Shown here: positions 52,693-60,828 of the stretch, piece after piece | Position numbering within the stretch: position 1 is the first letter of the stretch | Layout: each line of letters starts with the position of its first letter | DNA from: Salinibacterium sp. SWN248 | GTDB lineage: Bacteria > Actinomycetota > Actinomycetes > Actinomycetales > Microbacteriaceae | DNA length: 64,000 nucleotides | Direction: 5' to 3' | Assembly (NCBI RefSeq): GCF_015864575.1 | Contig: NZ_JADYWW010000001.1 | Span: 682,001 to 746,000, forward strand | Notes under the pieces: model-generated | Seen by the model: the letters and a program-made list of their open reading frames with translations, nothing else | Told to the model about the DNA's origin: nothing | Databases searched by the model: none | Position numbers and translations under genes: made by a program

Positions 52693-54891
52693 TTATCCGC
52701 GCAGGGCAAGCGCGAACGGCAGTACGGCATCCGCGCCGGCGTCGCGGAGTGCTTTCGCGGCGATCGTGAGCGTCCAGCGCGAGTCGACGAGGTCATCTAC
52801 GAGCAGGATGGGGCCGTTGGGCAGTTCGCCGCCCGCCCATTCGAACTGTTGCCACACACTCGCGAGCCGGTAGGCGCTATTGCCGCCGGGCTCACCCTGT
52901 GGTCCATCACCGGTGAGCGAGAGTGACCCGAGGTAGGGCAGTTTGCCCGCGCTCGCGAGGGCTTCGGCGACGGATGCCACGAGTTGTGGTCGGCGGCGTG
53001 ACGGCATCGAGACCACGGCGACGGGTCGCTCATCCCAGCCCCAGTCGGCGAGTACGCGCACGCAGGCGGCAACGAGCGCGGGGCTCGCTGGTGCGTCGGG
53101 GGTGCCGGGGGCGAAGAGGGTGCGCAGGGTGCCGCCCCAGCCGAGGTCGTTGAGGCGGGCGAGGGCGCGGCCTTCGAGGGAGCGTTGGTCGGGGTTGATG
53201 CGTCCGCGCACGGGCACGCCCACTTTGTCGGCTCCGGTGGGCCATTGGGCGCGGGGTTCGATGGGCACACCGACTTTGTCGAGGGTGGCGGTGGCACGGC
53301 TGGTGGCATCCGTGCTGATGTCGGTGGGGTACCAGATCCCGGCGCAGTTGTCGCAGCGGCCGCAGGGGGTGGCGGTGTCGTCGTCGAGGGCGCGTTGCAG
53401 AAATTCCATGCGGCAGCCTTCGGTGCCGGCGGGGAGCTGTTCGTAGTCGAGCATGTTCTGTTGTTCGGCGCGGCGGGCGGCGGTGACTCCGGCGTAGCGT
53501 TCGGCGTCGTAGCTCCAGGGTTGGCCGGTGGCGGTCCAGCCGCCTTGCACGCGGGCGACGGCACCGTCGACATCCAACACTTTGAGCAGCAGTTCGAGGG
53601 GGCTGCGGCGCAGGTTCACGCGCGCTTCGAGCGCGGGGGTGGAGACGGGCCCGGCGCCAGAGTCGGCGGCGGCGGTGAGCTCGGAGATCACGAGTTCGGC
53701 GTTGGCTTGGTCGGGCATGGATGAGGTGGCGAAGTATTCCCAGATGTCGCGGTCTTCGGGCCCGGGCATGAGCAGTACGTCGGCGTTGTCGGTGGCACGC
53801 CCGGCGCGGCCGACCTGTTGGTAGTAGGCCACGGGAGAAGAAGGGGCACCGAGGTGGATGACGAAGCCCAGGTCGGGCTTGTCGAAGCCCATGCCGAGGG
53901 CGCTGGTGGCAACGAGCGCTTTGACGGTGTTGTTCTTGAGCGCCTGTTCGGACTCTTCGCGTTCTTGCGGGTCGGTTTTGCCGGTGTAGGCGCGCACATC
54001 CATGCCGCTATCGCGCAGCAGTCGCGCGGTGTCTTCGGCGGCCGAAACGGTGAGCGTGTAGATGATGCCGCTGCCGGGCAGTTCGGCGAGGTGACTCAGC
54101 AGCCAGCCGAGGCGAGCTCGGGCATCCGGCAATTTCAGTACGCCAAGCCGCAGGGATGCTCGCGCGAGGGGTCCGCGGATGGTGACGACTTCGGTGCCTG
54201 CCGCGGCTGTGCTCTCGGCGACGCCTGTGGTGCCTGCGGGGTTTTCGACGCTAGGGCTGCCGTCGGTGCCGCCGCTTGCACCACCTTCGAGCTGCGCGGC
54301 AATGTCGGCGACGACGCGGGAGTTGGCGGTGGCGGTGGTGGCGAGCACGGGTACGCCGGCGGGCATGGTGGCGATGAGTTCGCGCAGGCGGCGGTAGTCG
54401 GGGCGAAAGTCGTGGCCCCAGTCGCTGATGCAGTGCGCTTCGTCGACGACGAGCATCCCGATGCGGTTGATCAGTGCGGGCAGTTGGTTGTCGCGAAAGC
54501 TGGGGTTGTTGAGGCGTTCGGGCGAGACGAGCAGCACATCAACTTCGTCGTTGGCGAGCTGCTGCTGAACTTCAGCCCATTCGTGGGGGTTGGTGGAGTT
54601 GATGGCGACAGCCCGAACTCCGGCGCGGGATGCCGCGGCAATCTGATCACGCATCAGTGCGAGCAGTGGCGACACGAGCACGGTAGGCCCCGCACCTCGC
54701 CGGCGCATCAGCAGCGTGGAGACGAAGTAGACGGCGGACTTTCCCCACCCGGTGCGCTGCACCACGAGCGCCCGGCGGCGCCCATCGACGAGCGTCTCGA
54801 TCGCCTCAAACTGCCCCTCATGAAAATCGGCAGTCTCATTGCCCACAAGCGTGCGAAGAACGGTCAGGGCCTCAGTGCGGGTATCTGTCAC
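52693..54891 (-). CDS. RecQ-family DNA helicase fused to a phosphoribosyltransferase-like domain
   Basis: A 732-residue protein. Helicase motifs: I RTGWGKSAVYF, II VVDEAHCISDWGHDFRPDY, and VI QQVGRAGRA. The RecQ zinc site follows (GCRMEFLQRALDD...CGRCDNC). The last 200 or so residues form a type I PRTase-like domain with the PRPP-loop ILLVDDLVDSRWTLT. A Gly/Ser/Thr-rich insert near residue 205-240 interrupts the helicase core. GTG start. Such fusions occur in actinobacteria; the PRTase substrate is unknown. Confidence 0.93.
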   Translation of the reverse strand: MTDTRTEALTVLRTLVGNETADFHEGQFEAIETLVDGRRRALVVQRTGWGKSAVYFVSTLLMRRRGAGPTVLVSPLLALMRDQIAAASRAGVRAVAINSTNPHEWAEVQQQLANDEVDVLLVSPERLNNPSFRDNQLPALINRIGMLVVDEAHCISDWGHDFRPDYRRLRELIATMPAGVPVLATTATANSRVVADIAAQLEGGASGGTDGSPSVENPAGTTGVAESTAAAGTEVVTIRGPLARASLRLGVLKLPDARARLGWLLSHLAELPGSGIIYTLTVSAAEDTARLLRDSGMDVRAYTGKTDPQEREESEQALKNNTVKALVATSALGMGFDKPDLGFVIHLGAPSSPVAYYQQVGRAGRATDNADVLLMPGPEDRDIWEYFATSSMPDQANAELVISELTAAADSGAGPVSTPALEARVNLRRSPLELLLKVLDVDGAVARVQGGWTATGQPWSYDAERYAGVTAARRAEQQNMLDYEQLPAGTEGCRMEFLQRALDDDTATPCGRCDNCAGIWYPTDISTDATSRATATLDKVGVPIEPRAQWPTGADKVGVPVRGRINPDQRSLEGRALARLNDLGWGGTLRTLFAPGTPDAPASPALVAACVRVLADWGWDERPVAVVSMPSRRRPQLVASVAEALASAGKLPYLGSLSLTGDGPQGEPGGNSAYRLASVWQQFEWAGGELPNGPILLVDDLVDSRWTLTIAAKALRDAGADAVLPFALALRG

Positions 54892-54974
54892 GTGGCTAGT
54901 GTGTCAGGGGGTGCTGACTTTTTATCCGTTGCATTGAGGTCAAAGCATCCATGAACGTTGCCCATCTCGACTTG

Positions 54975-54980
54975 TAGTTT
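54975..54980 (+). promoter_or_regulatory. -10 box for the methyltransferase gene
   Basis: TAGTTT lies six bases before ATG 54987 and supports that start over ATG 55035. Confidence 0.45.
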
Positions 54981-54986
54981 GATTCG

Positions 54987-56039
54987 ATGGCCAGTCAAGC
55001 CGCCGATGTCGGCGCCACACGAGATAATCAAACAATGCTTAAGTCACTTGAAATTTGCGCCGGTGCCGGCGGGCAAGCCATCGGTTTAGAACGCGCGGGT
55101 TTCCAACACGTTGCGGTCGTTGAGAATGACAAACATGCAGCTGCAACTTTGCGGCTCAATCGCGACAACGAAGAGACGACTGGAAGACATCGTTGGCCGG
55201 TGCTGGAGATGGATGTGCACGAGCTCGACGGCAGCGATTATCCAGGTTTGGACCTTTTTGCGGGTGGTGTCCCATGCCCTCCATTCAGCATTGCTGGCAA
55301 GCAGCTCGGAGCCGACGATGAACGGGATCTTTTTCCCAAAGCATTGGAAATCGTTCGAGACGCACAACCCAAAGCTGTCCTTCTAGAGAATGTGCGCGGG
55401 CTTAGCTCGGCGCGATTCGCCGACTACCGGTCACAAGTTGTTCAAACCTTGGAGGATTTGGGGTATACGACTTGGTGGCAGATCATAAATGCTTCAGAAC
55501 ACGGGGTTGCGCAACTTCGCCCTCGTTTCGTTCTTGTTGCGATTAAGCACATCTATGCCGAAGGGTTTGAGTGGCCACGTCCAGTGGCATCTCCCCCAAC
55601 TGTAGGCGAGGTCCTCTACTCCCAGATGGCATCCAACGGATGGGGTGGCGTAGATGACTGGATGGAACGAGCGAATGCCATCGGTCCGACTTTGGTCGGT
55701 GGAAGTAAGAAGCACGGTGGCCCGGATCTGGGGCCGACTCGAGCTCGCGAAGCGTGGCTAGCCCTCGGGGTCGACGGACGCGGACTCGCCAACGAGCCTC
55801 CGGCGAGCGATTTCGTGGGTTCTCCAAGACTTACCGTGCCGATGGCTGCGGCTATCCAAGGATTTCCCGACGACTGGAAGTTCAGCGGCGGGAAGACAGC
55901 CTCGTATCGACAAGTGGGAAACGCATTCCCGCCACCCGTCGCTGAAGCAATCGGTCGAAGTATTGCGCGTGCGTTGCGGAAAAAGCCGAAGCAAAGCGTG
56001 AATGCGCTTAAGCCCGTTGTAGACGGTGTCGAGCAATAG
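54987..56039 (+). CDS. DNA (cytosine-5)-methyltransferase, Dcm family
   Basis: A 350-residue C5 methyltransferase: motif I LEICAGAGGQAIGLERAG, IV GVPCPPFS with the catalytic Cys, VI ENVRGL, VIII QLRPRFVLVA, X QVGNAFPPPVAEAIG. The target-recognition region is short (about 190-260). Codon use is more AT-tolerant than in flanking genes, suggesting transfer. It is followed 51 bases later by an HNH nuclease, so a restriction-modification pair is likely. Confidence 0.95.
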   Translation: MASQAADVGATRDNQTMLKSLEICAGAGGQAIGLERAGFQHVAVVENDKHAAATLRLNRDNEETTGRHRWPVLEMDVHELDGSDYPGLDLFAGGVPCPPFSIAGKQLGADDERDLFPKALEIVRDAQPKAVLLENVRGLSSARFADYRSQVVQTLEDLGYTTWWQIINASEHGVAQLRPRFVLVAIKHIYAEGFEWPRPVASPPTVGEVLYSQMASNGWGGVDDWMERANAIGPTLVGGSKKHGGPDLGPTRAREAWLALGVDGRGLANEPPASDFVGSPRLTVPMAAAIQGFPDDWKFSGGKTASYRQVGNAFPPPVAEAIGRSIARALRKKPKQSVNALKPVVDGVEQ

Positions 56040-56090
56040 CCTCAATTGTGACCCGGCAGATTACGGGGTTCCAACGAAACGGAGACAAAC

Positions 56091-56864
56091 GTGACAGCGT
56101 TGCGCGATGACTATCCTGAGGGAGCGTATTCCCCGGACGGAGTCTTGTGGTGGGAGCAGGAATTTCACTCAGGCACTCGGCAAGTGTTTGGCGGCGAGCA
56201 GAAGTTAGCAGCTTGGCTTTATTGGAACGTCGATGAGGGGTCTACTTTCACGATGCCTGTACTTCGTGAAGCCCTCGATAGTGAAGCAGAGCATTTGAAC
56301 CGCCGGCTCCGCTCGCTGCGTGAGCTTGGATGGGTTCTTCCGTCATACCAGGATGATCGCACTCTCGGAACTGGCCAGTATCGCGTTGAGGCGAAAGGCT
56401 GGTGGCCAGGTGAGGGTGCACGTCCAAGAACTGGCGGTGCGGTTAGTCAGCGCATTCGAAGAGTCGTTTTTGACCGCGATGGCAGCCGCTGTGTGATCTG
56501 CGGAGTTGGAAGCGGGGAGCAGTATCCTGGCGAGCCAACGAGCAGAGCCACGATGACCATCGGACACCGAATTGCGCAGGCATTAGGTGGAAGTGATCGG
56601 CCAGATAACTTGCGCACAGAGTGCAGTCGGTGCAATGAGCCCCGACGTGAAGAAGGACGCAGACCGGAACGATTCGACGAGATTTTTACTGAGATTCGTC
56701 GATTCTCGAGAGAGGATCTACGGACGCTCCATCAGTGGGTTGTCGATGGCCAGCGTAGCCGTTCGAAAGTAGACGAAATCTATGATCGGCTTAGGTCGCT
56801 CGGCCACGAAGAGCAGCGCGATGCGGCTTCGCGTATTCAAGAAATGCTATTAGGGCGAGCATGA
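56091..56864 (+). CDS. HNH endonuclease with N-terminal winged helix, probable restriction enzyme
   Basis: A 257-residue protein. Residues about 35-115 look like a winged helix (AAWLYWNVDEGSTFTMPVLR, LRELGWVLPS). The HNH domain (about 120-185) has RCVICG, IGHRIAQALGGSDRPDNLR and TECSRCN, with the zinc Cys pairs and catalytic His. GGAGAC precedes GTG 56091. Next to a C5 methyltransferase on the same strand it is best read as the cognate Type II nuclease. Confidence 0.85.
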   Translation: MTALRDDYPEGAYSPDGVLWWEQEFHSGTRQVFGGEQKLAAWLYWNVDEGSTFTMPVLREALDSEAEHLNRRLRSLRELGWVLPSYQDDRTLGTGQYRVEAKGWWPGEGARPRTGGAVSQRIRRVVFDRDGSRCVICGVGSGEQYPGEPTSRATMTIGHRIAQALGGSDRPDNLRTECSRCNEPRREEGRRPERFDEIFTEIRRFSREDLRTLHQWVVDGQRSRSKVDEIYDRLRSLGHEEQRDAASRIQEMLLGRA

Positions 56865-56926
56865 TATTGCGGCTTTTCCATATTAAATTACATGGATGAT
56901 TAGCTCGAGCTGATGAGTAGAGATCG

Positions 56927-57273
56927 CTATGGAGCGCTCCCCGTCTTCTCAATCAGCTCAACCACGGGGATGTCGGTCGGCGCCCATTCGAGGTCGCTCA
57001 GCTCGGCAGGCGCGAGCCAACGAACTTCCGCGTGCTCGGTCAGCACTGGCGTTTTGGAGAGCAGTTCGCCCACTGACACCTCGAACTCAAGTTCTTCGCT
57101 GATTTCCCGAGCGAGCGCATCGCGGAGAATCTGATCAGCTTCGATTTTGCCGCCGAGGGAACTCCCACATGCAGGACGATGCACCACGATGCACCACGAG
57201 GCCCGCGCGGGGCGCACAGGATGAGGCCGTCGCGCACGATGACTGCGACGACGACGCCGATCCGTTTCTTCAA
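56927..57273 (-). pseudogene. Degenerate mutT (NUDIX) copy
   Basis: A broken copy of the intact mutT at 59516. The N-terminal frame reads LKKRIGVVVAVIVRDGLIL. A duplicated GTGCATCGTG and an extra base near the WEFPGGK codons then shift the frame. The second frame continues KIEADQILRDALAREISEEL and TEHAEVRWLAPAELSDLEW. About 22 residues present in the intact gene before TPVLTEH are missing. The start has become TTG. Confidence 0.9.
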
Positions 57274-57323
57274 AGACGATCTCTTCTGGGTTTTTTCGAC
57301 GGGCGACCGTCGAACTTTTGCAT
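57270..57323 (-). pseudogene. Vestigial LNGKPL-type tail in front of the mutT relic
   Basis: In frame with a stop that overlaps the mutT-relic start (TTGA), these bases read KFDGRPSKKPRRDRL. This recalls the C-termini LNGKPLDEKKPKK of paralog D and LNGEPL of paralog C, whose intact gene overlaps intact mutT in the same way (GTGA). It is probably the remains of a former C-mutT unit. Confidence 0.5.
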
Positions 57324-57479
57324 GCGGCGGAACTGGGCGAGTCTGGATTGTGCGGCGCGCAACGCTGTAGGTTGCCGCAGCGTCACACACACATTCCTCC
57401 CGGCGATTAGCTCAAGTTTGGTCGCCAGGCAGGCCCATAAAGCTTGCGAGAAAATCGGCGGACTCGCCATCACTTGCGC

Positions 57480-59315
57480 CTAAGGCTTTGTTGAATCGAC
57501 CCAACCATCCTCTAATTCCAACTCGGGGGATTCTGGACCGAAATAGGGCCATCGATCGATCGCCCAGGCTTGCAGTTCCAGCGAACGATGGGCGATCGTC
57601 TTTGGTGTCCATTCCTCATAATCGTCGTAGATGTGCTTTGTAGTCGCGAAAACCGTCTCGTTGCTGAGCCGCGCACGCGCATCTGCCCAGTTTCCCGATC
57701 CCTTCCCAGCGTTGGCAGCGTTTGAGAGAGGGACGAGGTTCGCCCAGGTGTTCAATAGGGCATTGTGTTCGTCGGGTGTGAACGACAGAGTCCAATCGCC
57801 GGAATGGCTTTGAGGCATTACGTGATCGACTGTCACACTAGGGAACGACTCTAAGACATCGCCAGACGTGTGAACTCTCTCGTATTCGGTGAGCACGTAG
57901 GCACATATCCGCCGGTGGTAGAGGTCCCCAGATTCGATTGCTTCTTTGACCCTATCGTTCGCGGGAAATACGACCGTGTTGGAGACGATTTCTTTCCTGA
58001 CGAGAGCAGGGTCCCCTCCAGCGTCTACCCACAGCCTCTTGAAGATGGCATGCAATCCAGTCGGCTCGATACCAAGGAGCGCTCGGCGAACGAGGAACGA
58101 TTCGATAATCTCTAGGCACTTCACTGCGGCGAACGTGTCGATGTCCCCAGAACCCGTTGCGGTGAGCAGCTGAATTATGTAGGGGTAGCAGGAGCTCGGC
58201 CGGTTCAGATCGTTCAATCGCCGCACTGCAATAACGAGCTCGGGCTCAAGGCCGTCGAGCTTCGCAGAATGAATCGCGTTGTAGCTCGACTGGTAGCGGC
58301 GAAGATCGCGCATGATCGCCAGCATCTGTTGCTTCGGGTCATTGGTATCTGCGGCATCCTCGCTCCACCGGCGGGCGAGGGCCTTGAACGTTGAAGACTT
58401 TGTGACCTGCGGATCGATGGTTAACGCAAAGGGGAAAAAATAACCTGTTTTCGCTGCATCGTCCGCAAACGCATCTTCGAATGGCTTCCACTCTTCCGAG
58501 TAGAGCTTCAAAGCCAACTTGGCGTCGTCGCGAAGTCGTTTGAGGACCTCATTGCGTACTAAATCGATGATTCCGAGTTTCACACCTTCGTTGTTTAGGC
58601 GGTCGAAAACTTCGTTCGGATCATGTGCGTCACCGAGGCGAATTTCGACGAATTCGAGGTTGTCCAGGAGCACATCCCGGAGCCTGCCGATTCGCGCAAC
58701 AACTTGATCTTCGGTTAGCGGGGTTCCGGTTTCTGACTCCGAAGTTCGCTTTTCGACGTGACCGAGCAATAGCTTGTAGGCTTTCGCGAGATCGCCACTC
58801 GACTCACCTGCTTCTCTCTCTACATCAATATCGAGGTCGAAGCCGTCGCCGAACGCGGATCTCAAAATGTCGTTAAACTGTCTCGTGTCTTTGAGCGTCG
58901 GGCGCAACTTCGGCTGGTTTTTAGTAGCGCGCTTCCGGCTGACCACGTACTGCTCAAAGAGGTCGCTCGCAATGTCCTTGCCTGCGTCTCCGAACCGACG
59001 CGCGTGGGCTGCCAAAGCCACGATCGTTAACACCATCGTGGTCATTCTCTGCTGGCCATCGATTATCCAGTAAAGCCCGGCTTCGCCCGCGGTCGAAGGG
59101 CGTTCGTCGTCGAAAACTAGAGCCCCAAGAAATCTGCCCTTGTATTGTTCGTCCAGAATGGTGTCGATGTCCTCCCAAAGCATGTCAATTTGAGCACGCC
59201 CCCAGACGTATCTTCTCTGGAAAAGAGGACAGTACAGCTGTACGTCGTCCTTCAGTCGGTCTCCTAGACTCACTGGGGCCGCTTCGAGCCCGCGCACTTC
59301 CGCCATGAACTTCAC
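57480..59315 (-). CDS. DUF262/DUF1524 (GmrSD-like) protein
   Basis: A 611-residue single-chain protein with the architecture of GmrSD Type IV modification-dependent restriction enzymes. The N-terminal DUF262 has PLFQRRYVWGRAQIDMLWED and the nucleotide-binding motif IIDGQQRMTTM. FDRLNNEGVKLGIIDLVRN follows. The C-terminal DUF1524 HNH-type domain has VDHVMPQSHSGDW and WANLVPLSNAANAGKG. It may cleave modified phage DNA using NTP hydrolysis. GTG 59315 is used; ATG 59306 is equally possible. It lies between the mutT relic and intact mutT. Confidence 0.9.
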   Translation of the reverse strand: MKFMAEVRGLEAAPVSLGDRLKDDVQLYCPLFQRRYVWGRAQIDMLWEDIDTILDEQYKGRFLGALVFDDERPSTAGEAGLYWIIDGQQRMTTMVLTIVALAAHARRFGDAGKDIASDLFEQYVVSRKRATKNQPKLRPTLKDTRQFNDILRSAFGDGFDLDIDVEREAGESSGDLAKAYKLLLGHVEKRTSESETGTPLTEDQVVARIGRLRDVLLDNLEFVEIRLGDAHDPNEVFDRLNNEGVKLGIIDLVRNEVLKRLRDDAKLALKLYSEEWKPFEDAFADDAAKTGYFFPFALTIDPQVTKSSTFKALARRWSEDAADTNDPKQQMLAIMRDLRRYQSSYNAIHSAKLDGLEPELVIAVRRLNDLNRPSSCYPYIIQLLTATGSGDIDTFAAVKCLEIIESFLVRRALLGIEPTGLHAIFKRLWVDAGGDPALVRKEIVSNTVVFPANDRVKEAIESGDLYHRRICAYVLTEYERVHTSGDVLESFPSVTVDHVMPQSHSGDWTLSFTPDEHNALLNTWANLVPLSNAANAGKGSGNWADARARLSNETVFATTKHIYDDYEEWTPKTIAHRSLELQAWAIDRWPYFGPESPELELEDGWVDSTKP

Positions 59316-59515
59316 TCTCGATTAGAGGATTCTTCCGTTTTGCCAGGATAGGGGAGGGCGCTCAGCCGTTGCATGCCCCCAAAAGGGGCTTACCGCTCCT
59401 GAGCGAGCTCCGCTTATTCATGGCCACCTGCTTCTTTTAGGCGGCAACGGTTCATCGGACTCCGGCGATCGGACACTCTCGCGCCGCGTACGCCGTTGGC
59501 TGCTTGGGCACCCTA

Positions 59516-59965
59516 CTAAAGATTGGTAACGGCAGGCTCGGCGAGTAGTTGATTTGACTCGATGCGGACTGAGCTTGCCGCCGTCGCAATCAGCGCGACC
59601 GCGGGGATGTCGGCAGGCGCCCAGTCGAGCGAACTCAGTTCGGCGGGCGCGAGCCAGCGCACCTCCGCGTGCTCGGTCAGCACCGGCGTTCCGGAGAGCA
59701 GCCCGCAGTAGAACGTGGTCAGCGCGACGATTCCGAAGTCGTATTCGCGAGTGGTCGTGGTGATCAGCTCGCCTACGGCCACTTCGCACTCAAGCTCTTC
59801 GGTGATCTCTCGCGCGAGCGCATCGCGAGGAGTCTCGCCGGCCTCGATCTTGCCGCCGGGAAACTCCCACATCCCGGGCAAGGCTCCGCCGGGTCCGCGC
59901 TGGGCGCACAGGATCAGACCATCGCGCACGATGACCGCGCCGACGACATTGATCTGTTTCTTCAC
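59516..59965 (-). CDS. NUDIX hydrolase, MutT/CTP-diphosphatase type
   Basis: A 149-residue NUDIX protein. The Nudix box is complete (G-x5-E-x7-R-E-x-x-E-E-L, in GKIEAGETPRDALAREITEE). It begins KKQINVVGAVIVRDGLILCA and has WEFPGGK. It probably hydrolyses oxidised or non-canonical nucleotides. The GTG overlaps the stop of the upstream membrane gene by four bases, so it is coupled to it. Confidence 0.93.
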   Translation of the reverse strand: MKKQINVVGAVIVRDGLILCAQRGPGGALPGMWEFPGGKIEAGETPRDALAREITEELECEVAVGELITTTTREYDFGIVALTTFYCGLLSGTPVLTEHAEVRWLAPAELSSLDWAPADIPAVALIATAASSVRIESNQLLAEPAVTNL

Positions 59966-60708
59966 TGCTGATCCTTCTTGGCGGCTGATCGATTCCAGAG
60001 GCTCTTCTTCTCCGGCTGGTTCACCAGCGGCTCGCCATTCAGCAGAATACCGGGACTGTTGCGCGGGGTGGCGGAGGCGGGAGCGTCTGCCGGTGCGGCG
60101 GCGTGAGCATCCGGAGCGCTCGACCCGTTCCAGGTGTCAGGGGGCTGAACGTCGGCAGCTTCGCGACGGGTGGCCAGGGCACTGCGGCCCGCGCTCACCA
60201 CCAGGATGACTGAGAACACGATCACAAGGAGCGCCGGGATCAGCACCTCGAGAATGCTATTGCTGAGCTGGAGTTCGACCCGGCGGGCGAAGACGCTGCC
60301 GAACAGGCCGCCCTTGTCGCCAGCCGAGATGAAGGAGCGGTAGACGGCTGCGAGGTATCCGCTGATGAACCCGAGCGTCACCGCGATAGCGCCAATCAGG
60401 GCGCTCAGCGCGAAGCCGGCGCCGCTGATGGCTTTGCGGCGGGAACCGAACGTGAAGAGCGCGAAGACGGCCAGCATCCCGACCGCGGCGAAGGCTGAAG
60501 CGAACCCGAAGCCGAGCGACGCCAGCACTGTTGTCACCGCTACCGCCAGCGGGATCGCGAGCAACGCGAACGCGACACCGCGCCCAAAGCTGTAGGGACG
60601 CGGGGCGGGGTCAAGAACCTCAGTCACAGCAGGGCCTCCATCGGTATTCATGCGAGCCAGTGCGCGGCTGCGGCTGTTGGACAATCGCTGCAGCGCGAGT
60701 TCGGGCAA
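59962..60708 (-). CDS. Four-helix membrane protein with LNGEPL tail, paralog C
   Basis: A 248-residue protein if started at TTG 60708 (AGGGAA upstream); ATG 60651 is an alternative. It opens PYSFGRGVAFALLAIPLA, has helices near 44-68, 70-88, 97-118 and 150-172, the loop VYRSFISAGDKGGLFGSVF, then an Ala/Pro linker and NSPGILLNGEPLVNQ (217-231) with a basic end. It overlaps mutT and may be regulated with it. Paralog of the genes at 50954, 51674 and 60829. Confidence 0.82.
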   Translation of the reverse strand: MPELALQRLSNSRSRALARMNTDGGPAVTEVLDPAPRPYSFGRGVAFALLAIPLAVAVTTVLASLGFGFASAFAAVGMLAVFALFTFGSRRKAISGAGFALSALIGAIAVTLGFISGYLAAVYRSFISAGDKGGLFGSVFARRVELQLSNSILEVLIPALLVIVFSVILVVSAGRSALATRREAADVQPPDTWNGSSAPDAHAAAPADAPASATPRNSPGILLNGEPLVNQPEKKSLWNRSAAKKDQQ

Positions 60709-60767
60709 GGGGCGTTCCCTGCGATCATCATCGAGACTACTGTTCGCGCGCAGTCGCGAGCCACTGT

Positions 60768-60813
60768 GGGCAGCTCGGGCGCCACCACCGGTAGCGGGTG
60801 TCAGTGGCGCCGG
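60768..60813 (-). pseudogene. Relic of the nei 3' end
   Basis: About 46 bases match the 3' end of nei (61768-61813) with roughly six differences. On the minus strand they read ATDTRYRWWRPSCP beside the intact TDTRYMWWCPSCQK. The relic lies just upstream of paralog C, as intact nei lies upstream of paralog D. Confidence 0.75.
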
Positions 60814-60828
60814 TTCCCGCTGCCGAGG

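Noticed and set aside
53818-54954. 378-codon plus-strand frame opposite recQ
   Set aside because: Composition follows the third-position bias of recQ and no motif is present; recQ helicase motifs are complete on the other strand.
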